From the NCBI GenBank assembly GCA_025617745.1, contig CM046853.1:54836643-54900642 (forward strand): DNA of 64,000 bases, in the 5' to 3' direction. Origin of the DNA: Heliocidaris erythrogramma (Eukaryota; Echinodermata; Echinoidea; Camarodonta; Echinometridae). The notes beneath the pieces are model-generated. The model ran no database searches. It was not told the DNA's origin and saw only the letters and a list, made by a program, of their open reading frames with translations. Both the position numbers and the translations under genes were made by a program. This document shows, one piece after another, positions 11,735-22,141 of this stretch. The stretch's first letter is position 1. Every line of letters starts with the position of its first letter.

Positions 11735-14626
11735 ACTTATTTATTTATTTATTTATTTATTTGTGCATGCTTCAGGAATCATATTTACAATCACATAATA
11801 ATACAAAGTATTACACAGTAATATTGTTTCATATTGAAACACACAGAGGTTTGGCAAAATAAGCTATAAGCTTGAGAGGTATTGCCACACCTGCATACTT
11901 AAAACAAACAATATAAACGGGTAAAACCATTATAATAAAATAAACATAAATCAAAACGAACCTTAAAATGGTAAACGAGATAATAAAAACAAAAGAGGAA
12001 AAAAACAAAAAAGAATATGGAAATATACAAAAGAAAAGAAAAGAAAAGAACCCCTATATAGTTAGTAACTTATAAAGATATAGATTTACATGTACACCCA
12101 GAGAAATTCACAACGCTTGTAAGAATCTATATAAAGTGAGAATACCCAGAACTGATGGATACAGAAACAGCACTAGTTACATATGTGAGATAAGCATGCA
12201 TTTAACACTGCTTTTGAAGGAGTGTATGGTCAATAAGTTACGAGTTTCATTTGGTAATGAGTTCCAAACATCTGGGCCATAATGCCGTACAGATTTATGT
12301 GCTAACACTGTGCGGGGGTTGGATAAATGAATGTTTGCTGATTGTCTAGTCCGATAAGAATGAATTTCGTCATTTCTTTGGAACATTGAACAAAAGGTCG
12401 CAGGCAAGAGCTTGGTGTTATAACGATACATAAATGTTGACATTTGAAGGAAATTAATGTCACAGACTGGCAGAGTTTTCAGTTTAATAAACAGGGGATG
12501 TGTGTGGTCAAGGTAACCAGCACCAGCACATATTCGAATTGCTTTCTTTTGTAGCATGAGAATATTATCGGTTGTACCCTTGGATGTAGCCCAAAGGATA
12601 TTACAATAGGAAATATATGGTAGAATAAGAGTGTTGTATAAAGTAAATAATGTTCTGGAGGGTACAATATACCTAACCCTATATAAAATACCAATGCCAC
12701 GAGAAATCGGTGTCCTTATGTGCTGCAAGTGATCTCCCCAGTTGAGTTTTTCATTTATCAGAACACCAAGGAACTTCGTACATGTTTTCTGCTCTAATAG
12801 GACATCATCAAGTTTGATGGAAAGATTTTGTTGACATGATTTTTTACCCTTGAAATGAATAAAATTAGTTTTTTGCAGGTTGAGAGACAGCATATTACTT
12901 CGAAACCAATTCGCTATTTTTGGCAGTTCCGAGTTAACTCGGTTTTCTAGTAAATTTATGTCTCGATGAGAAAGGAATACACTCGTATCATCAGCAAATA
13001 AAATGTAATTCAACAAAGTGGATACATTACATAAGTCATTAATATATATAAGAAAAAGCAGTGGCCCTAGTATGGAACCTTGAGGCACCCCACATCTTAA
13101 AAGTGATATATCAGAATTGACAAAATTATAACAGGTGTATTGCCTCCTCTGTGAAAGGTAGCTGGAGAACCATTCTAAAGCAATGCCTCTTACCCCATAG
13201 TGTTCAAGTTTATATAAGAGTATGGAATGATCAAGTGTGTCAAAAGCTTTGCTCAGATCCATGAACACACCTATAGTGTGTTCCCGAGTTGCCAATGCTC
13301 CAGAAACAAAGTCATAAAATCTCACCAACGCAAGGTCAGTAGAGTGAGACTTTCTAAATCCAAACTGGTTAGGATTAAGTAATTTGTTTTTGTCAAGAAA
13401 GCCGATGAGTCTATTATAAACAATTCTCTCTAGGATTTTTGAGAAGCTAGGTAGAATTGATATTGGTCTGTAGTTATTAATACTAGAAGTGCTATCTCTC
13501 TTATGAACAGGGATAACCTTTGCCAGTTTGAAATGACAAGGAAACACACCAGATGAGAGAGAAAGGTTACAAATGTGCACCAAAGGTATCAAGATCGAAC
13601 CAATAATTTGCTTTAGAAAAGCTGAACTAATTTCATCATGACCCAAAGCCCTACTATTCCTAAGCGAAGAAACAATATTTAATATTTCAAAATAATCTGT
13701 TGGCTTAAGGAAAAGTGACACCTGGGTCTTCCCGTGATTTAGAAGATGGTCCTTGAAATTCATGCCGGTGGAATTTATTTTCTTTGCTTGATTTGGGCCT
13801 ATATTCACAAAATAATTGTTGAATGCATTAGCAATATCTTCAATATTTGATATTTCATTACCATTATGGACAATTTTTTTGGCAGATTCCGCCTTCCGTC
13901 GCTTGCACAATAAATCCTTAACAATTCTCCAAGTAGATGACATGTTGCCTTTAACATTTTCAAATTGTTTTGAGTAGTAAAGGCATCGTGATGATCTAAT
14001 GATCGACGTCAACTTATTACGATATTTCTTATATTTATCTTTATTTTCTTGAGAAGGTTTCTTAACGCTTCTTTTATATAAAATATTCCTTCTTTTGATA
14101 GATTGAATGATCCCTTTTGTTATCCACGGATGTTTACCAGATTTCTTAATAGATGATTTCACCAAAGGAATCAGTTTATCAAAGTGACGGTAAAATGTAC
14201 TTCTAAACAGATCATAGGCTTTTTCAACGTCGTTACATCCCAGTACATCATGCCAGTCCTCTGACAGAAAAGCTTCATTTAGATGAGAAATGTTTTCTTC
14301 AGTAAAATTTCGTTTCATACTATTTTCGCGTTTTCTAGGAATGTCATAGTGTACATCATAAAGCAAACAAAATACAGGTAGATGATCAGAAATTTCACAA
14401 TAGAATAAACCAGACTGAAACGAACTTTTTACACTTTTTACAAAAATGTTATCGAGAAGTGTTGATGACCGGTCTCCTATTCTTGTTGGTTTATCAATCA
14501 TTACTTTGAATGCATTTGAATCTAAGATATTCTGGAGACAGATAGTCTTTGAAGTAATAGCCAAGAAATCTATATTAAAATCACCCATTATACAAACAGA
14601 CTTATCAGATGTATTAACTGCTTCCA
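11735..14626 (-). mobile_element. 5'-truncated non-LTR retrotransposon with 12-bp target-site duplication
   Basis: The insertion is bounded by identical 12-mers TGATTTCAGGAC at 11723-11734 and 14627-14638, read as the target-site duplication. Its 3' end (low coordinates) carries a tetranucleotide tail, (TTTA)n on the + strand at about 11737-11764, as in CR1/Jockey-type LINEs that end in short tandem repeats. A non-coding stretch of about 410 bp follows the stop at 12177. The 5' end stops inside the endonuclease domain, so the copy is truncated, as is usual for target-primed reverse transcription. The long frame without a stop points to a recent insertion. The clade (CR1, L2, Daphne or relatives) cannot be fixed without alignment. 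Confidence 0.9.
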
Positions 14627-14627
14627 T
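12177..14627 (-). CDS. LINE ORF2 fragment: endonuclease C-terminus plus reverse transcriptase
   Basis: The 816-codon frame encodes the C-terminal part of an APE-like endonuclease and a complete reverse transcriptase, the enzymes that nick chromosomal DNA and copy the element's RNA into the nick. Endonuclease motifs: MGDFNID at residues 14-20 and SDHLP at 80-84. Reverse transcriptase motifs: SRALGHDEIS (325-334), NNYRPISILP (384-393), FMDLSKAFDTLDH (455-467), GVPQGSILGPLLFLIYINDL (513-532) and the catalytic FADDT (544-548). A thumb and C-terminal region continues to residue 816. The N-terminal half of the endonuclease and any ORF1 are missing. The apparent start codon straddles the 5' junction and is created by the target duplication, so it is not the native start. 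The element is probably immobile on its own; the frame is otherwise unbroken. Confidence 0.92.
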   Translation of the reverse strand: MEAVNTSDKSVCIMGDFNIDFLAITSKTICLQNILDSNAFKVMIDKPTRIGDRSSTLLDNIFVKSVKSSFQSGLFYCEISDHLPVFCLLYDVHYDIPRKRENSMKRNFTEENISHLNEAFLSEDWHDVLGCNDVEKAYDLFRSTFYRHFDKLIPLVKSSIKKSGKHPWITKGIIQSIKRRNILYKRSVKKPSQENKDKYKKYRNKLTSIIRSSRCLYYSKQFENVKGNMSSTWRIVKDLLCKRRKAESAKKIVHNGNEISNIEDIANAFNNYFVNIGPNQAKKINSTGMNFKDHLLNHGKTQVSLFLKPTDYFEILNIVSSLRNSRALGHDEISSAFLKQIIGSILIPLVHICNLSLSSGVFPCHFKLAKVIPVHKRDSTSSINNYRPISILPSFSKILERIVYNRLIGFLDKNKLLNPNQFGFRKSHSTDLALVRFYDFVSGALATREHTIGVFMDLSKAFDTLDHSILLYKLEHYGVRGIALEWFSSYLSQRRQYTCYNFVNSDISLLRCGVPQGSILGPLLFLIYINDLCNVSTLLNYILFADDTSVFLSHRDINLLENRVNSELPKIANWFRSNMLSLNLQKTNFIHFKGKKSCQQNLSIKLDDVLLEQKTCTKFLGVLINEKLNWGDHLQHIRTPISRGIGILYRVRYIVPSRTLFTLYNTLILPYISYCNILWATSKGTTDNILMLQKKAIRICAGAGYLDHTHPLFIKLKTLPVCDINFLQMSTFMYRYNTKLLPATFCSMFQRNDEIHSYRTRQSANIHLSNPRTVLAHKSVRHYGPDVWNSLPNETRNLLTIHSFKSSVKCMLISHM

Positions 14628-14638
14628 GATTTCAGGAC

Positions 14639-16530
14639 TATTATCTAAAGATCAGTACTTTTCAACAGGCAGATGAACCAAATTATTATCATTTAGATGG
14701 AAATTATGGGATTGATTCTTTCTAAGTTGTTTGGTTTCATTTTATAATTAGTTATGAAAAAAAAAAAACATGTAGAGCAGTAGTGGCATTATAGTGCTAT
14801 ACATGTAGCACGCATCATAAAACCCTGGTCTAGTCCGGCTCATTAACCGCTAAAAATCCTTACTGGGTTCTTTACCGGTCTGGTAAATTGTTATGGAACA
14901 TAGTTGAATCTATGATTTGAGACCGAATCTGGTTCTGAGCTACCATACACAAAAATTGCAGTGTGCTGGTCAACAAAAGATTAATCAAAGACCACAAATT
15001 GTCATATTCAATACATTGATGCTACAAGAAATACAATGTACACACATGTTGTACTGAACTCTAATTAAATATACATGTATTTATTATTTAATTTGAATTG
15101 GGACTATACAGCACACGGTGTAGCTACATTGTATGTACTGTACATAAGCTACATTTGTACATGTAAACTTTTTTAACATCTTTTAATAATATTTTCTTAA
15201 CAGGGTGAACAACACATGCCACAAAGGCACTTTTTACAACTTGTAATAGAAAAATTTTCACCAAAAATTCATTAGCAAGTTGAAGAATTAGGAACTTCCT
15301 TTTCAATGTTACTTCGATCATCATTTGATTTGGGAACAAACATGACCCAGTAATAAAGTGTCCCAACTACATGTATGCGCATTAAACATTGTATTCTTGA
15401 TGTTTAATTACACAGTCTCCCGACTACAGCGATGTTGTTTCATGAACTGAATTTCAGTATTACACACATTTCACAGTGTATGTACTTCTTGAAGGCTTGT
15501 TGTTCAATGTTCATCAATCTTATCTGATATCTTCATCCTTTGGAGGACACAGAAATCATTCACCCTGACTGTTAGTCATGGCTGTACATGCATGCTTGTC
15601 TGATCTCATAAGATGTGCTTGGCATATATTGTTCATTGTAAACGATGCACTTGCATACATGTACATGTAAGCCTATACATGTATGTAATGTACATGTAAA
15701 TGTAATAGGTGTATGTTTCAAAAAGGAAACAGAAACATAAGAATCCTTTTCTTTTATATTCAAAGGATGTACTTTAGTACAATTTGTTTTGTTCAACCTA
15801 TGATCAAGACATCAAGTAGTCTTCAAGAGAAATTATCACCATACAATCATTGAGTACAGTTCAACAATATCAATGTACATGTATGGTTCATTATTCATGT
15901 TGTTGTTGCATTTTGTGTGTGTATTTTTGTTGTTTGTTGTTGATGTTTTTTTAGGGGGTTGGGGGTTGGTTGCTGTATATTCATAGTACATGTAAAATAT
16001 TGCACATGTAGCTGCACAGATTGACAGACATACATACATGTAGTCAAATGATACCAGTTTAACATCATCCATACATGTAAACCTACATGTATACATGTAC
16101 ATGTAGACATTCAAAAAACATATTCTTCCTTTCCAGTGATACATAGATTCCAGTTTCACTGTCTGTAATTTCAAAGACAATATGAGAACATGGATCATAG
16201 TGCAATCAGCATCTTCTAAAATGTGATCTTCATGTATGTTAATGTACATTTGTATTTTGCAGTGCCTAATGAATAAATAAAAGTCATAAACTATGAACTG
16301 GAAATAAATGTTACTACATGTACATGTACATGTACCATACATTGTCCTGCCAGGATGTTCAAGTTCAAAAGAAGTGTTAATGCATGTGAAGGGGCAGGAA
16401 ATGTGGACTTGTATCTATTTGAGTACAAATTAACGAGTTACATAACTTTTATTGCAATCTTCTTCTTGTTTGTTCTTCCCCCGATATTCGAGGATCAGCG
16501 GTTACCCGCAGGTTGACAATTGAGTTGCAG
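14639..16530. other. Non-coding stretch, TACATGTA-rich
   Basis: No recognised gene. TACATGTA and ACATGTACATGTAC runs are very dense between 15600 and 16340 and generate the cysteine/tyrosine/methionine-rich frames seen there, including a 168-codon minus frame at 15836-16342 that I regard as spurious. Confidence 0.5.
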
Positions 16531-16614
16531 AAGCTTCTCAAGACGAATATGGTGAATTTTGAGGATGTATCTGAGGCAGTGGGTCGTTACGGTAGCAGAA
16601 AGAGTAGAAGACAG
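16531..16614 (+). CDS. Possible orphan coding exon, unrecognised
   Basis: A phase-0 segment of 28 codons begins after a TTGCAG acceptor-like site and ends at a CAG|GTGGGA donor-like site. It includes LLKTNMVNFEDVSEAVGRYG, and its composition looks more protein-like than the surroundings. The frame is also open upstream to about 16480 and stops at 16627 if not spliced. I do not recognise a family, no neighbouring exon was found, and the polypyrimidine tract is poor. It could be a relic of a mobile element or chance. Confidence 0.2.
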
Positions 16615-17113
16615 GTGGGAGGAGGGTAATAAGATATTAGTGGCGAAGATCATGGGATCATGCAATCATGCAGGTTTGTAGCTTCATGGTACCCTACATG
16701 TATGAATGCCATAATAATCATCTCAATCTCATCGACTGGAAAAAATGGAGAGACAAGTCCTGTGTCAAAAAGATGCAGTAATATTGATTTGATTTATGAT
16801 GTAAAAGATTATATGCCTTCTGGCATGGCTTATCCTATAAATAAAAGTTCAGACACTATACCATCGCAAACATTCACATATTTTTTTTTTCATTTAAAAC
16901 CTTAGTATTGGATCGCCAGAGAGAGTCCAGACACAGGATTATTGAAACAGAATGTGATTGTGTTAACCACACAGACATTAAACTTGAATCTTGATAGAAT
17001 ACCACATCCATATTTTAGAATTTGAATTAGATCTAACAGTGTCTAATCTCAGATTTTTTTTAAAAAGTGGTTCTACATTATCATATTTTAATATAATATT
17101 CTGAATAACTTAC
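16615..17113. other. Non-coding stretch, no gene recognised
   Basis: AT-rich, with an 81-codon plus frame at 16660-16905 that has no recognisable features. Confidence 0.4.
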
Positions 17114-17213
17114 CAGACACTATGACCAGACATGATTTCCAAAAAAGGCTGGGCATCGTTTTTCTGCCCATCTTGCAGAATGTGACTGCAGACCTGAAGC
17201 TAAGATGTTCTTT
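17114..17213 (-). CDS. Candidate first coding exon of a minus-strand gene, unrecognised
   Basis: On the minus strand a TTGCAG acceptor-like site precedes 100 nt that end in a consensus donor, CTG|GTAAGT (plus strand ACTTAC at 17108-17113). Inside, an ATG at 17171-17169 opens 19 codons (MGRKTMPSLFWKSCLVIVS) that run into the donor in phase 1. The hydrophobic stretch after a basic start could be a signal anchor. No downstream exon was recognised between 1 and 17100, and the acceptor lacks a strong pyrimidine tract, so this is a weak candidate. Confidence 0.22.
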
Positions 17214-17689
17214 CTGCAATTCAACATACATGTAGATCCAAACAGAATGACTGTGTCCAGTTTACTTCATCCAAAGGGACAGTTAAACACCCTAAAAATC
17301 CATTCCATAGACGTATTTTCCTACAGTGACATACCCAGTCAACGGAAGTGTGCATTGGCTACACACTCTCTTTCTCTCCTGTCAACTCTCGTTTATTTCT
17401 GCTCCTTTTGCAGTTGTGCACTCAGTCAGATGCACTGACGAAATCCTCACCTCTAGCTCTGCGGCTGTACCCCGGGCCTGACAAGTGAATGAATGGACAC
17501 AAAGTCTCTCCCTGCATAAAACAGTTAAAATCGAAATAAACAAAGAGGTTAAAACAGTTTTTGTTAAGGAATAAACTTTCAAAAATATCAACCGAAGTGA
17601 AGACCCGATGGAGAAATATGTAGATCCATAATATTCCTTTCGGTAAGGTAGAAAATACTGTATCTAAGAGGATATTTTGTCTGACTCCC
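17214..17689. other. Non-coding stretch between the candidate exon and the CpG-rich patch
   Basis: No gene recognised. If the minus-strand candidate is real, this would be its first intron. Confidence 0.35.
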
Positions 17690-17870
17690 AAACCCACCGC
17701 AATATAGGCCGACGCAATTTATCGCAATTACATACCGGCGCGGCGCGCACGGTACGCGTACGTACGTACAGTACATACAAAAATAAACCCAAAAACCGCA
17801 AGCGTGCGGAGCAGCGCGCGGACTCGACTTCGAAACTTAAAGGTGGTCGACGTCGACGCGACGCTACATG
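17690..17870 (-). promoter_or_regulatory. CpG-rich patch, possible promoter
   Basis: A short CpG-dense segment (GGCGCGGCGCGCACGG, GTCGACGTCGACGCGACG and similar) stands out in otherwise AT-rich DNA. On the minus strand it contains a donor-like GCCG|GTATGT at 17736/17735. That would suit a non-coding first exon spliced to the candidate coding exon at 17213-17114. TACATGTA density drops sharply to the right of this point. Function is inferred from composition only. Confidence 0.3.
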
Positions 17871-18252
17871 AACATAGATAATTACAATAATTTCAAAATG
17901 ATTACTAGGTATTCTCTATTGGTGGTGTAGCTAAGAATTGAGGGGTTTCTTATCCAAAAAAATTATCATATTCCTTCAATAGTTGTTTTTTGTTGTTTGG
18001 TGGTGTGTTTTTTTTGACGTTGAAAGAGAAAAGAGGTGCTGGGGTGTTGCCCCTAAAGTGAGTCCCAAAGGCAAAGCAACAACAAAAAAATGCCATATAC
18101 AGCCTATCCTCAAGGCATGACTTGAAAACTTCCCCTAGTCTAGCACTCTGTTTGCTGTCACGATATGTTGTATTTCATAGTATGGAATTATATGATTTTT
18201 CTTTGTAACGTTTATTGAAGGGAATAATTTAGACTACTCCACTGTCAAAATA
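17871..18252. other. Non-coding stretch, no gene recognised
   Basis: AT-rich spacer between the CpG-rich patch and the first GGGCGGATCCAGG-type repeat. No exon or element boundary recognised. Confidence 0.4.
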
Positions 18253-18490
18253 CCATGGGCGGATCCAGGATTTTCCAATAGGACGGGCTGTATGCTAATT
18301 TGAAAATCGCTCTATAGTGTACTATTAGCGTCATTCACACAGTTTGAAAAACTCTGGCAGATGGGGTTACCCCTTGTGACTGTAAACAATACCTCTCCTC
18401 CCCATCATTTCCCAAATCAAAAAAAAAAATCCCTTTTAATAAATAAATAGTGGGCCCTTTATTAATAGTGTAGTAATAACGGGCCGATCC
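18253..18490 (+). repeat. GGGCGGATCCAGG-type dispersed repeat, copy 1
   Basis: Starts CCATGGGCGGATCCAGGATT and continues TTTCCAATAGGACGGGC. The same opening recurs at 19169, and its CATGGGCGGATCCAGG part at about 20435. The right boundary is approximate. This opening is common at the ends of dispersed repeats in invertebrate genomes; no coding content. Confidence 0.6.
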
Positions 18491-19168
18491 TACCGAGCCT
18501 TAAGACACAGGCGTGAAAACTTACCTTGACCATTTCTGTCACGATATGTTTTCTATAAAAGAAATAATACACGAGCCGTTTACTAGAAAATAATTATATG
18601 TATTTATCCCAAATTCGAGATATGCCGGACCTATCAGAAGATATCAAAAATTATCCCATACTCTCTTTTAAAAGAATCTTTTAAAAGAAAAAAATAATTT
18701 AAACTGTATCTCCTAAAAGATAAAACCTTTGACATTTCTTTTTTCCAACCTCTCTGATTTTTTTTCTTTTTGTTGCTGTTTTATTTTTTAATGTATAGTA
18801 ACATAATTTTTCCAAAATTTTAAGCCCAAATTTACATTGTAATTTTTGTATGAAGCTTTCCTATATTATATATTTCGATGTTTGGGGAATTAGGTCAGTT
18901 GGCTGCTTCTTTTACTCTTATTTTTTCAAGTTTGTATTTATACGATTGTTCCCATTGTTTGTGATTTTAATCAAAAATTGGAAATTAAGCTGAACTCTAC
19001 TAAACAGTATCGACTGAACACTGAATTGAAATGAGCTGAAATACATGCAGTAAACCGAATTGAAGTACATATTTTGTTATTATTTTGTGTGTGTCATATA
19101 TATAGAAAAACATGAATTTTTATTTCTATTTTTTAAAAGTGCTTCATATAGACCTAGTCAGACCTTCA
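18491..19168. other. Non-coding stretch, no gene recognised
   Basis: Very AT-rich with homopolymer T runs. No frame or splice signals of interest. Confidence 0.45.
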
Positions 19169-19400
19169 CCCATGGGCGGATCCAGGATTTTCCAATAGAA
19201 GGGGCGTTAATAAAATCACGCAAGTCTACTGTTGGCGTCATCCCAACAGGTTACAAAACGCTGGGGGAAAACGGGGAACAACTGATACTAGGGATAACGA
19301 ACCCTCAGTGGAGGGTTGTTATAATTCCAGTCATGTTGAAGCCTGATGGGTGTGGAAGCCGGGTTTCCCCTTTTCCCTTTCACACGAGAAAAATGTTTAA
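19169..19400 (+). repeat. GGGCGGATCCAGG-type dispersed repeat, copy 2
   Basis: Shares CCATGGGCGGATCCAGGATT, then TTTCCAATAGAAGGGGCGTT, with the copy at 18253, then diverges. The right end is approximate. An open frame of 115 codons (19060-19407) overlaps it and is judged fortuitous. Confidence 0.55.
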
Positions 19401-19823
19401 ATATTAAATGTTCTTGCGTCTTATATGACGCACTAAATGTTCTATGTTTATAGTTTTCTATTTTGACTGAAGTAAGAGACACTATATACCAGGGGTTGGT
19501 GTGGGAAGGTGTTCCTCTAAAAAAAAAACCGAGAGATTTAAAAACGATGAGCAAAATGTTCATTGTTTTGAAAGGAAATTGATGGATAAGACATACAAGG
19601 AATGGGGCGGGCGGGGGGGTTCCCTCCCAATCTGAGGAAGTTTTTGACGATGGCAAAAAGTGAAAAACGACTCATACTTGCCGACAGAAGGAAACCATTT
19701 TTTACTCTTCCAACAGGAAAGAAAAGAAAAGAAAATCACATTACAACTTATACTATTTCCCGACAAAGTTAAAAGTAGATAAAGTCTTAATATTTACAAT
19801 TTGACGACTCCAATAGGGGCCCG
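19401..19823. other. Non-coding stretch, no gene recognised
   Basis: Spacer between two dispersed repeats. The 122-codon minus frame at 19288-19656 partly overlaps it and has no recognisable features. Confidence 0.4.
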
Positions 19824-20047
19824 CTCGCTATTCATATAAGGACCGCTTTTCACAGAAAACCGCTATTCATTTAACACGCGTTATGAATAGCGGTCCTTAT
19901 GAATAGTTATGAATAGTGGTCCTTATGAATGGAGGTCCTTATGAATAGCGACGTAATTTGTTTTTAGTTTTTTTAGTCACGCGTTGTGGATAGCGGTCCT
20001 GATGAATAAGTGGTCCTTATGAAAAGCGGTCCTTATGCACTAGCGAG
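19824..20047. mobile_element. 224-bp element with inverted ends and internal GAATAGCGGTCCTTAT repeats
   Basis: Left end CTCGCTATTCATATAAGGAC and right end GTCCTTATGCACTAGCGAG are inverted copies. Inside, the word ATAGCGGTCCTTATGAATAG or close variants recurs several times in direct orientation, plus a reversed copy near the left end. No coding content. Confidence 0.65.
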
Positions 20048-20430
20048 AATACCCCAACAATAAGCTGTCGAGTGGGTGCATTCGGGTTACAAACCTATAC
20101 CCGTGCCGCTCCCACCATACTCGTCTGTAGAGAGACTATAAAAGCTTCTAAAACGCATTTCAAAAAGTGACCCTTTTAAAGTATGACCTTCTTAAACTTT
20201 GTCCCTTTTCTCCTCTCTTTATCTAACTTTTATCTTTTTATTTTATTCCCTTAATCGCCCATATATAGGGGCCGTCTTTCGGCCCTTTTCTATTATAGTG
20301 TGGGTGAACATAATATGTTGGTAGTTCCGAAGACCATCCTTTTCATGATACGCTCGTTCCGAAGCCCCCTTTTTGTCTTGCCGGCAACACATGCCCACCA
20401 CTTTTGGAGCCGAGTGCCCCCCCCCCCCCG
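20048..20430. other. Non-coding stretch, no gene recognised
   Basis: Unremarkable AT-rich DNA up to a C-homopolymer (about 13 nt) at 20417-20429. No exon recognised. Confidence 0.4.
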
Positions 20431-20880
20431 AAACATGGGCGGATCCAGGGGTGGCCCGAAGGCATATAAGGCGTGCTGACCGTGCTTGATGTGTCCTGCC
20501 AAAATATCAAGTTAAAACCAAACTGACACAAGAAGCAATTGTTTGGTTCCTTGCAGATGCATATATCAGATCACCGAATTTGAGCATGATAAAGTCTAAT
20601 AAATTTTATCCCTCAATGATATACCGAGTGCGTCGAAAAGGACAATGTTTAAACTAGGAACTTTATTTTATTATCAAAGTAATGCATGATAATCAATCCG
20701 ACAGAAGAGAGGTCCCTGTTTAAACCAGCCTGGGTGGACCCATAATGTGATATATCCAGTGACAAGCATAGGCCTATAGTTTCTGACCCGCCCAACAATA
20801 TTCATGTCCTATAACATCAGATTAACCAAATTTTTACATTAGGCAAAGGTTATAGTTATTTCTTTTCCAGAAAATGTACA
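20431..20880. repeat. GGGCGGATCCAGG-type dispersed repeat, copy 3, and adjoining spacer
   Basis: The C-homopolymer is followed by AAACATGGGCGGATCCAGG, the third copy of that repeat opening in the window. The remainder to 20880 has no recognised gene. The boundary between repeat and spacer is not visible. Confidence 0.45.
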
Positions 20881-21715
20881 AAACAAACCTGTTCAAAGAG
20901 CGAGAGAGAGAGATAGAGAAGGGGGAGAGGGGGAGGGGGAGGGGGACACTGAGAAGGCCACGGGGGCACTAAGTTTCACAATCATGCTGACAAAGGGGGG
21001 GGGGGGGGGAGGGAAGAGTTGGTTACCACTAGATATCACATTTTCCTGAGAATTTATGTTTTTACAATTCGTCAGACCAGTGGCCTAACTGGACATTGGC
21101 GTCAAGAGGGGCAAAACTTGCGAGGTAATGATGAGCGGAAACTGCTTGGAGGGAGATTCTAATTTTTTTCTCGCCAGCCCTTCAAAAGTCGCTAAGTTGG
21201 GGAAGGGGGGGGGGGGTGTTACCAGATTTTATGGGGTCCAGTTTTCCTCCATAATTCTCTGACAAGCAAAAACAAAACAAAACAAAACAAAGTTAGCAGT
21301 TCTAAAAGAATGGGGGCACAATGTATAATTGCCTTTCAAAATCTTATGGGGGGGGGGGGGGGTCAAAAGTTGTCAGTCAGACATGCAGAAAGAAAAAGAT
21401 TGAAATTCGTCCGAGTCGAAGTTTGGGTTCGGGGATTTTCGGCGCACGTCCCACCAGTAACCCATGACACCGCCTCTCGTTCTGAGGAGAGGAAGTTAGT
21501 TTTAAAAAAAAGGAAGAGGGAAGAGATCGAGGCCGAGGGGGAGGAGATGGACGGTGAGGAGGAGGATGCATAATGACGAGGACTTGAAAGGAGAAGCAGG
21601 ACGGAGGAGGGAGAAAGAGAGGGAGGGAGGAAGAAAGAGTAGGAGGAGGAGGAGGAGGAGGAAGAGGAGAAGGAGCTGATGGGAGGGGGGTCGGAGGGAG
21701 TAGGTAGGATTAGCA
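20881..21715. repeat. Polypurine region with G-homopolymers
   Basis: GA-rich and G-rich on the + strand, with uninterrupted G runs near 20994-21010, 21206-21217 and 21349-21362, and a nearly pure GGA/GAA tract from about 21484 to 21700. Several overlapping frames of 60-120 codons are by-products of the low-complexity sequence (serine/proline or glutamate/glycine rich) and are not called as genes. Confidence 0.8.
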
Positions 21716-22141
21716 TCGATATTTATATCAGGAATTTGCTCGTTCATCATTTATACGTCGCCTATTTGATTGTATGAAAATATGCATAAAAATAACTATT
21801 AATAAATGCTACGTATCTGGAGCAAATTTTAAAAATTGCAATAAAAATAATTTTTTTATAAGCCCAAAAATTCAAAGAAATCCTGTATGTATGCGAACGA
21901 GCCTAACATGGCAGCGCCCATTGGTTTCAAAATCTTACATAGGACTTAATTGAGAGTTGAGAGTAAATAAGTGGAACTCGAAAGTCGAAGTGAAAACCAA
22001 CAGCAACACTCACACAAGTGATAAGGAATGAATCTGAGGACCAGCAAACAGAATAGGTAAATTGAAATAAAATGACATCTATTATATTTATCGGTTTTTT
22101 TGTTCGAAAATTCATTTAATTTATGATTATTGTGTGAGATA
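21716..22141. other. Non-coding stretch upstream of the FHIT promoter region
   Basis: AT-rich. A segment near 21890-21925 (GCGAACGAGCC, then AACATGGCAGCGCCC) is slightly CpG-containing, but no splice pair was found. Confidence 0.4.

Noticed and set aside
15836-16342. 168-codon minus-strand frame as a small cysteine-rich protein
   Set aside because: The frame is built largely from TACATGTA and TGT repeats. It shows no signal peptide plus spaced-cysteine pattern and no splice or promoter context.
21363-21750. Serine/proline/leucine-rich minus frames of 82-117 codons
   Set aside because: They translate a polypurine tract; several overlapping frames on both strands are open at once, typical of low-complexity DNA.
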